From Pseudomonadota bacterium (lineage in GTDB: Bacteria > Desulfobacterota > Syntrophia > Syntrophales > JADFWA01): a stretch of 10,860 bases of DNA. The notes beneath the pieces were generated by a model, which saw only the letters and a program-made list of their open reading frames with translations, had not been told where the DNA came from and did no database searches. Positions 6,432 through 10,860 of the stretch are shown one piece after another (position 1 is the stretch's first letter; each line of letters starts with the position of its first letter). The stretch lies in contig JAUVKS010000037.1 in assembly GCA_030596145.1 (NCBI GenBank), forward strand, positions 1 through 10,860, in the 5' to 3' direction. Made by a program: the position numbers and the translations under genes.

Positions 6432-6628
6432 CAGGCAGGTCTTCTGGCTTTCCCTCTCGCCGTTCGCCTTCCCGGCACCTGTTACGCACCAGTGACTTTT
6501 TATCCGGCCTGCCACTTCATGACGGCCCGGAACTTCACAGCAAGATTACACAGGAATTACAGCATCGGCCACAATGCGGTGGACTTTCACCACCTTCCCT
6601 TTTCACCCTCAAATACTCAAGGGCACCT
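6432..6628 (-). ncRNA. Cobalamin (B12) riboswitch aptamer
   Basis: Read on the minus strand, the region shows the class's conserved boxes in order: AGGTGCCC at the 5' end, GGTGAAAAGGGAAGGTGGTGAA-like P3 and upstream elements, GATGCTGTAA, GTCACTGG, GCCGGGAAGGCG, and the terminal B12-box region AAGCCAGAAGACCTGCCTGA. The 5' and 3' ends pair as P1/P2 do. It lies about 90 nt upstream of the dehydrogenase gene and ahead of an intrinsic terminator, so cobalamin should lower expression of the dehydrogenase, TrpD-like and cbiR-like genes. It is on the opposite strand from the lysine genes and should not regulate them directly. Confidence 0.92.
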
Positions 6629-6646
6629 AACCATAATACATGCTCT

Positions 6647-6675
6647 CAATAATCATACACTCAAAGGAATGTCAA
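6647..6675 (-). promoter_or_regulatory. Possible promoter for the riboswitch operon
   Basis: On the minus strand a perfect -35 TTGACA (6670-6675) lies just upstream of the aptamer. At 17-18 nt spacing only a weak -10 is present (TTATTG or TATTGA, 6646-6652). TATGAT is also nearby but at only 12 nt spacing. Confidence 0.35.
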
Positions 6676-6726
6676 CGAAAAGTCGGCAATATCTATTTTG
6701 AATCAAATTGGAGCCCTTCTTCTTGA

Positions 6727-6755
6727 TTGACACAACAACGTTATTTCCTTAAAAT
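6727..6755 (+). promoter_or_regulatory. Sigma70-type promoter of the lysine fermentation operon
   Basis: TTGACA (6727-6732) and TAAAAT (6750-6755) are separated by exactly 17 nt, a near-consensus housekeeping promoter. Transcription would start near 6762, leaving a leader of about 80 nt before kdd. No riboswitch is seen on this strand. Confidence 0.7.
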
Positions 6756-6840
6756 ATTCGAAATTAGACAAACAGTTCATAACCTTGTTTAAAGTAATTC
6801 GCTCTGACGATTACTCTCCGAAAGGATCATGGGGAATTTA

Positions 6841-7896
6841 ATGCAAAAAAAAGGGAACATATACGGCATACACAGGGTTCTGGAACCGGGGAACGCGCTT
6901 CCTCAATCGGCACTCAGATTGGATAATAATTTCAGCGAGATTTACGATAACGAAATTCTTTGTGATGTATTAACGTTGAATATCGATGCCGCGTCTTTCG
7001 TCGATATAAAAACTCGCGCCGCCAACGATCCGCAAACTGTCTCGAAAATCATGCTCGACATCGTAGCTAAATTCGGTAAACACAAAAATCCCCGTACCGG
7101 TTCAGGCGGTATGTTTATCGGAAAAGTCGCAAAAATCGGAGCTGCGTTAAGAGATAAAACAGATTTAACTGAAGGAGACGAGATTGCAAGCCTTGTGAGC
7201 CTTTCATTGACACCTTTGCGAATTGACGAGATATTGGATGTTCACATGGATAAAGGCCAGGTGGATATCAAGGGCCAGGCCGTGCTGTTTGAAAGCGGAA
7301 TCTGGGTAAAACTTCCCAATGATATGCCCAAAACGCTTGCCCTTGCCGTCATGGATGTAGCGGGCGCCGCTGCACTGGTGGACAGACTGGTATCGCCCGG
7401 TGACACAGTGGCTATTATCGGAGCCAGAGAAAAATCGGGACTCTTATCCTGTTATCAGGCCAAAAAAAAGGCCGGACCGAATGGCAAAGTTATTGCCATC
7501 GTTCATCGCGAAGAAGGAAAAGAGGATGTGGCAAACGCGCCATTTGTCGATAAGGTAATTGTCGGAAAAGCAGATCATGCCGTAAGCCTTCTTCAAAAAG
7601 TGGAACAGGCCACAGACGGAAATTTATGCCATGTGGTGATAAGCTGCGTTTCAACGGATAATTGCGAGATGGGCGCTATTCTGATAGCGAGAGACCGGGG
7701 CAAGGTTTGTTTTTTTTCCATGGCCACCAGTTTTACAAAGGCCGCCCTGGGTGCCGAAGGCATAGGCAAGGATGTAGAAATGATTATCGGAAACGGATAT
7801 TGTGCGGGACACGCCGAACTGACGTTGAATATCATGCGTCAAAGCGAATATCTTAGAAACCTCTATACCAGGAGATATGTAACCGACCACCCCTGA
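6841..7896 (+). CDS. kdd: L-erythro-3,5-diaminohexanoate dehydrogenase
   Basis: Kdd catalyses the NAD(P)-linked oxidative deamination of 3,5-diaminohexanoate to 5-amino-3-oxohexanoate, the third step of the aminomutase route of lysine fermentation. The 351-residue protein matches the family in length (about 345) and in its opening (KGNIYGIHRVLEPGNALPQSA), with the GSGGMFIGKVAKIG segment and the nucleotide-binding region VSPGDTVAIIGAREKSGLLS. Two ATGs are possible: 6829 has AAAGGA only 2 nt away, whereas 6841 (MQKKGNIYG) has GGGGA at 5 nt spacing and fits family N-termini, so 6841 is chosen. It is the first gene of the operon; kamA starts 16 nt after its TGA stop. kce and kal, which would follow in the pathway, are not in this window. 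Confidence 0.88.
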   Translation: MQKKGNIYGIHRVLEPGNALPQSALRLDNNFSEIYDNEILCDVLTLNIDAASFVDIKTRAANDPQTVSKIMLDIVAKFGKHKNPRTGSGGMFIGKVAKIGAALRDKTDLTEGDEIASLVSLSLTPLRIDEILDVHMDKGQVDIKGQAVLFESGIWVKLPNDMPKTLALAVMDVAGAAALVDRLVSPGDTVAIIGAREKSGLLSCYQAKKKAGPNGKVIAIVHREEGKEDVANAPFVDKVIVGKADHAVSLLQKVEQATDGNLCHVVISCVSTDNCEMGAILIARDRGKVCFFSMATSFTKAALGAEGIGKDVEMIIGNGYCAGHAELTLNIMRQSEYLRNLYTRRYVTDHP

Positions 7897-7912
7897 AAGG
7901 AGATTGTTGAAG

Positions 7913-9163
7913 ATGGCTAAGACAAAGAAAACCAACCCCTATGCCGACATCCCGCCGAAAAAATGGAACGACTGGAAATGGCAGTTAAAAAACCGGTTGA
8001 CGAGCTTAGAAGATATCATCCGGGTGCTCAACCCATCAGAAGAACTCATCGAAGGAATAAAGATCGCTACAAAATATTTCCGAATGGCCATTACACCATA
8101 TTATGCCAGTTTAATTGACATAGACGCCATGCATTGTCCCATCAGGGCCCAGGCAATTCCAACCGTCAGTGAGGCAGATTTTTCGGACAGCGACATGAGT
8201 GATCCTTTGGAAGAAGAGCGCGACTCACCGGTACCCGGACTGACACACAGGTATCCGGATCGCGTATTGCTGCTGGTCACTGGCAACTGCTCCATGTACT
8301 GTCGCCACTGAACCCGCCGCAGGCTTGTAGGGCATACCGATAAAGATTTTGATGCCAAGAACTTTGAAGATGCCTTAAACTACATCAGAGAACATCCCGA
8401 AATCCGGGATGTTATAGTTTCCGGCGGCGACCCTCTGGTTATGACCGATGCAAAACTCGAACAGATCCTCAAGAAACTGCGTTCCATCCCCCATGTTGAG
8501 ATTATCCGCATCGGCACGCGGGCGCCGGTGGTTCTTCCCATGCGGATCACATCCGGCCTGATTAAAATGCTCAAAAAATATCAGCCCGTCTATATTGCCA
8601 CACATTTCAACCATGCCAGAGAGATTACCCCGAAATCGAAAAAGGCCTGCGCCATGCTGGCGGACGGCGGATTTCCCATAGTGAACCAGACTGTCCTCTT
8701 GAGACAGGTTAACGATTGTCCCCATGTCATGAAAGAACTCTGTCAAAAGCTTCTTGCCATCCGCGTCATGCCATATTACATTTACCAATGCGACCTCTCA
8801 CAAGGGATATTCCATTTCAGGACGTCTCTGGGCAGGGGCATTCAGGTACTGGAAGCGCTCCGGGGGCATACATCAGGTCTCGCCGTACCGACATTTGTCG
8901 TGGACCTTCCCGGAGGAGGCGGCAAGGTGCCTCTCATGCCGACGTACATCCTTGCCAGAAGTGACGACAGGGCGGTTCTTAGAAATTACGAAGGGGCCAT
9001 CACCGTCTATATGGAACCGCACCGGTGGGACAGCATCTGCGGACATGACCCCGCATGCAGCCAGGAAAAATATAAATCAAAAAAAGGACCGGGGATGCTC
9101 ATGACCAAACCCCATACCGTTCTTGAACCGAGGAAAAGGCGAATTGGCCCTAAGTTGGTGTAA
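7913..9163 (+). CDS. kamA: Lysine 2,3-aminomutase, probable selenoprotein (Sec at codon 133)
   Basis: A radical SAM/PLP enzyme converting L-lysine to L-beta-lysine. Reading through one in-frame TGA (8309-8311) gives 416 residues, the same length as the Clostridium subterminale enzyme, with conserved residues at that enzyme's numbering plus one: cluster motif CSMYCRHU (Cys126, Cys130, position 133), substrate aspartates Asp294 (QCDLS) and Asp331 (VVDLP), PLP lysine Lys338 (PGGGGK). The TGA replaces the third cluster cysteine exactly, and TRRR follows as in the family. No other stop or frameshift occurs, and the flanking sequence shows no decay, so selenocysteine is the simplest reading. A Cys-to-stop mutation or sequencing error remains possible. 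In the C-terminal zinc site the usual CxCxxC is CGHDPAC (Cys376, His378, Cys382). ATG 7913 follows AGGAGA at 9 nt; an in-frame TTG at 7904 is less likely. Confidence 0.87.
8309..8356 (+). promoter_or_regulatory. UGA-Sec codon with candidate bacterial SECIS hairpin
   Basis: The UGA is at 8309-8311. Downstream, GGCAT (8331-8335) pairs with ATGCC (8352-8356). After a 2-nt bulge CGA (8338-8340) can pair with TTG (8349-8351), then AA with TT, leaving a 3-nt apical loop AGA about 33 nt from the UGA with G in second position. This roughly fits the loose bacterial SECIS pattern. A competing fold close to the UGA is CCCGCC-GCA-GGC...GGG (8313-8332). Both are weak by eye; neither is proof. Confidence 0.4.
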
Positions 9164-9200
9164 GACGAGATGTTTTTCTTTCATGCTGGAGGAGTGAAAA

Positions 9201-10763
9201 ATGGCTAAGCTCCCTTTAAAGCAAGAGCAGATTGATCGGGTAAAAGACCTCGCCAAAACCATTGCCGATAAGGTTCAGCGGTTTATTTCGAAACATTCCT
9301 CCATTTCAGTGGAAAGAACCGTTCTTCGACTTTACGGTGTGGACGGTGTGGACGGCGAGGGCATACCTCTTCCAAACAGGGTGGTAAACCTCTGGCGTGA
9401 ACATGGCGATCTCTCCGTAGGCATATCTAAAAGTTTTGCCGAAGCCGTACTGACATCCGGCAAAGACCCTCAAACCACAGCGGAGCTTGTTTGCCGGGGA
9501 AAAATCAACTTCAGCGATCCGTCCAGGTTTTCTGACGTTGATATCAAAAGAAAAGAAAAGGAACTTTCCACGCACGCGGTTGCCGCACTTGACGCGACGC
9601 GTCAAAGAAAACTGGAAAAGATTGAAAAATGCCCGCTTCCAAAGCAACCGTGGCGGTATTTAATCGTTGCCACCGGAAATGTTTATGAAGACCGGACACA
9701 GGCGAAATCCGCCGTTCTGGCCGGCGCGGATATTATCGCCCAGATTAGGAGTACCGCCCAGTCCCTCCTCGACTATATCCCTTACGGCCCCACAACAGAA
9801 GGTTTCGGGGGGACTTTTGCCACCCAGGCCAATTTCAGAATAATGCGCGAGGCTCTGGACAAAGCCTCCGAAGAACAGGGCAGATATATCCGTCTGGTAA
9901 ATTATTCCTCCGGTCTCTGCATGGCGGAAATCGCGGCCTGTGCCGCCTTTGAGTATCTGGACATCCTGCTCAACGATTCCATGTACGGTATCCTGTTCAG
10001 GGATATCAACATGAAACGTACCTTCATTGACCAGTATTTCAGCCGGCTCATCTGTTCCAGGGCCAAAATTATAATCAATACGGGAGAGGACAATTATCTG
10101 ACGACCGCCGACGCCATTGACCAAGCATACACGGTGACCGCGTCCCAGCTCATAAACGAAGCTATGGCCAAAAATGCTCTTTTGACGAACGAGCTTCTCG
10201 GACTCGGCCACGCCTTTGAAATTGATCCCAAAATTGAAAACGCGTTTTTGTATGAGCTTGCCCACGCACAATTGGCAAGACAACTGTTCCCCGAAGTGCC
10301 GTTGAAATATATGCCACCCACAAGATACAAGAGCCCGGATATTTTCTACTCTCACGTTCAGGATACCCTTTTCAACCTTGCTTCTGTTTTGACGGAACAG
10401 GGAATTCATCTGGCCGGAATATTAACCGAGGCCATTCATAACCCTTTTATGCAGGACAGATATCTCTCTCTTTGCAGCATCAATCATGTATTTAACACTG
10501 CCAGAAACCTTGGAAACGAAATCGAATTTAAAAAAGACGGGTTCATCGCCGGGCGGGCGCAGCAGGTCCTGGATGAGGCGGAATCCTTCCTGAAAAGTAT
10601 TAATGAGACCGGCCTGATGGAAGCGATCAGCCAGGGGCGATTCGCCGGTATCGGTCGATCCCCCAACGGCGGAAAAGGCCTTGACGGCGTGTTCGAAAAA
10701 GGACCGGCTTATTCCAATCCGATTATGGAAATACTCGAGGAAGACGGGGAGATCCATGACTGA
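9201..10763 (+). CDS. kamD: Lysine 5,6-aminomutase, alpha subunit
   Basis: The large subunit of the adenosylcobalamin- and PLP-dependent mutase that converts L-beta-lysine to 3,5-diaminohexanoate (and D-lysine to 2,5-diaminohexanoate). The 520-residue product is close to known alpha subunits (about 516) and is full of family signatures: SSISVERTVLRLYGVDGVD, the segment QAKSAVLAGADIIAQIRSTAQSLLDYIP (interrupted here for brevity), GPTTEGFGGTF and INTGEDNYLTTADA. This TIM-barrel subunit holds the substrate; the beta subunit supplies the cobalamin-binding domain. GGAGGAG lies 6 nt before the ATG. It follows kamA by 37 nt and overlaps kamE by 8 nt, indicating translational coupling of the two subunits. 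Confidence 0.92.
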   Translation: MAKLPLKQEQIDRVKDLAKTIADKVQRFISKHSSISVERTVLRLYGVDGVDGEGIPLPNRVVNLWREHGDLSVGISKSFAEAVLTSGKDPQTTAELVCRGKINFSDPSRFSDVDIKRKEKELSTHAVAALDATRQRKLEKIEKCPLPKQPWRYLIVATGNVYEDRTQAKSAVLAGADIIAQIRSTAQSLLDYIPYGPTTEGFGGTFATQANFRIMREALDKASEEQGRYIRLVNYSSGLCMAEIAACAAFEYLDILLNDSMYGILFRDINMKRTFIDQYFSRLICSRAKIIINTGEDNYLTTADAIDQAYTVTASQLINEAMAKNALLTNELLGLGHAFEIDPKIENAFLYELAHAQLARQLFPEVPLKYMPPTRYKSPDIFYSHVQDTLFNLASVLTEQGIHLAGILTEAIHNPFMQDRYLSLCSINHVFNTARNLGNEIEFKKDGFIAGRAQQVLDEAESFLKSINETGLMEAISQGRFAGIGRSPNGGKGLDGVFEKGPAYSNPIMEILEEDGEIHD

Positions 10764-10860
10764 AACGATAATCAGGCCTTACGGCGACACATTGAATGAC
10801 GGCATGGTGCAACTATCCTTTACACTGCCGGTTGAAAACGGCCCAAAAGCGAAAAAGGCG
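10756..10860 (+). CDS. kamE: Lysine 5,6-aminomutase, beta subunit, N-terminal fragment
   Basis: The first 35 codons (MTETIIRPYGDTLNDGMVQL, then SFTLPVENGPKAKKA) are in the window; the rest runs off the right edge. The pattern 'RPYGDTLNDGMVQLSFTLP' is the characteristic start of KamE, the subunit that binds adenosylcobalamin through a DxHxxG Rossmann domain and PLP through a lysine; both lie beyond the window. The ATG overlaps the last 8 bases of kamD, with GGGGAGA just upstream as ribosome binding site. Confidence 0.88.
   Translation, partial: MTETIIRPYGDTLNDGMVQLSFTLPVENGPKAKKA

Noticed and set aside
6432..6628. Cobalamin riboswitch acting on the lysine operon
   Set aside because: The aptamer and its terminator are oriented on the minus strand, away from kdd, and the kdd promoter lies downstream of the element on the plus strand.
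6405..6701. Plus-strand open frame across the riboswitch
   Set aside because: It overlaps a structured RNA on the other strand; the peptide has no protein-like character.
8309..8311. kamA as two separate genes or a plain pseudogene split at the TGA
   Set aside because: The TGA sits precisely on a cluster cysteine, the same frame continues with conserved KamA sequence, and there is no ribosome binding site or start directly after it. Decay would not be expected to leave everything else intact. A single-base mutation cannot be fully excluded.
9660..10409. Long antisense open frame of 249 codons opposite kamD
   Set aside because: It mirrors codon usage of kamD, has no family-like content, and kamD is unmistakable on the other strand.
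1..10860. General reassignment of UGA as a sense codon
   Set aside because: TGA is a normal stop for kdd, kamD and the zinc dehydrogenase, all ending at family-typical lengths.
1..10860. tRNA genes, CRISPR arrays or integrase/transposase genes
   Set aside because: None was seen on reading both strands; the only mobile-like material is the non-coding repeat at 2872-3081.

Overview
The window looks like the chromosome of a strictly anaerobic, amino-acid-fermenting or syntrophic bacterium, most likely in Desulfobacterota. That placement is an inference from gene content, moderate GC, Sec usage and cobamide genes; there is no rRNA or other phylogenetic marker. TGA ends several genes normally (kdd, kamD, the zinc dehydrogenase), so the standard code applies.

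Left part, minus strand (1-2747). A putative operon reads from an exported DUF4384-type protein, through a hotdog-fold thioesterase and a histidine phosphatase that seems to start at a rare ATT codon, to a YbaK-type deacylase broken by an internal deletion. The start of a GlcD-like FAD oxidase lies at the window edge. Between these last two is a scar containing a diverged copy of the histidine phosphatase C-terminus.

Middle. Bases 2748-3280 hold no gene but several inverted repeats, including a MITE-like element of about 140 bp. Next, on the minus strand, a cobalamin riboswitch with an intrinsic terminator leads into three genes: a zinc-dependent medium-chain dehydrogenase, a TrpD-like phosphoribosyltransferase with altered acceptor-site residues, and a TIM-barrel protein resembling the cobamide-remodeling enzyme CbiR. 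This reads as a B12-controlled cobamide salvage or remodeling unit.

Right part, plus strand (6727-10860). A good sigma70-type promoter drives a lysine fermentation operon: kdd, kamA, kamD and the start of kamE. L-lysine becomes beta-lysine (KamA), then 3,5-diaminohexanoate (KamDE, which needs adenosylcobamide), and is then oxidised by Kdd. The cobamide unit is transcribed divergently from these cobamide-dependent genes, which suggests the two are functionally linked.

The most striking observation is in kamA. The third cysteine codon of the radical-SAM CX3CX2C motif is an in-frame TGA, with full-length, well-conserved KamA sequence on both sides. The simplest reading is a selenocysteine-containing lysine 2,3-aminomutase in which selenium would ligate the [4Fe-4S] cluster.
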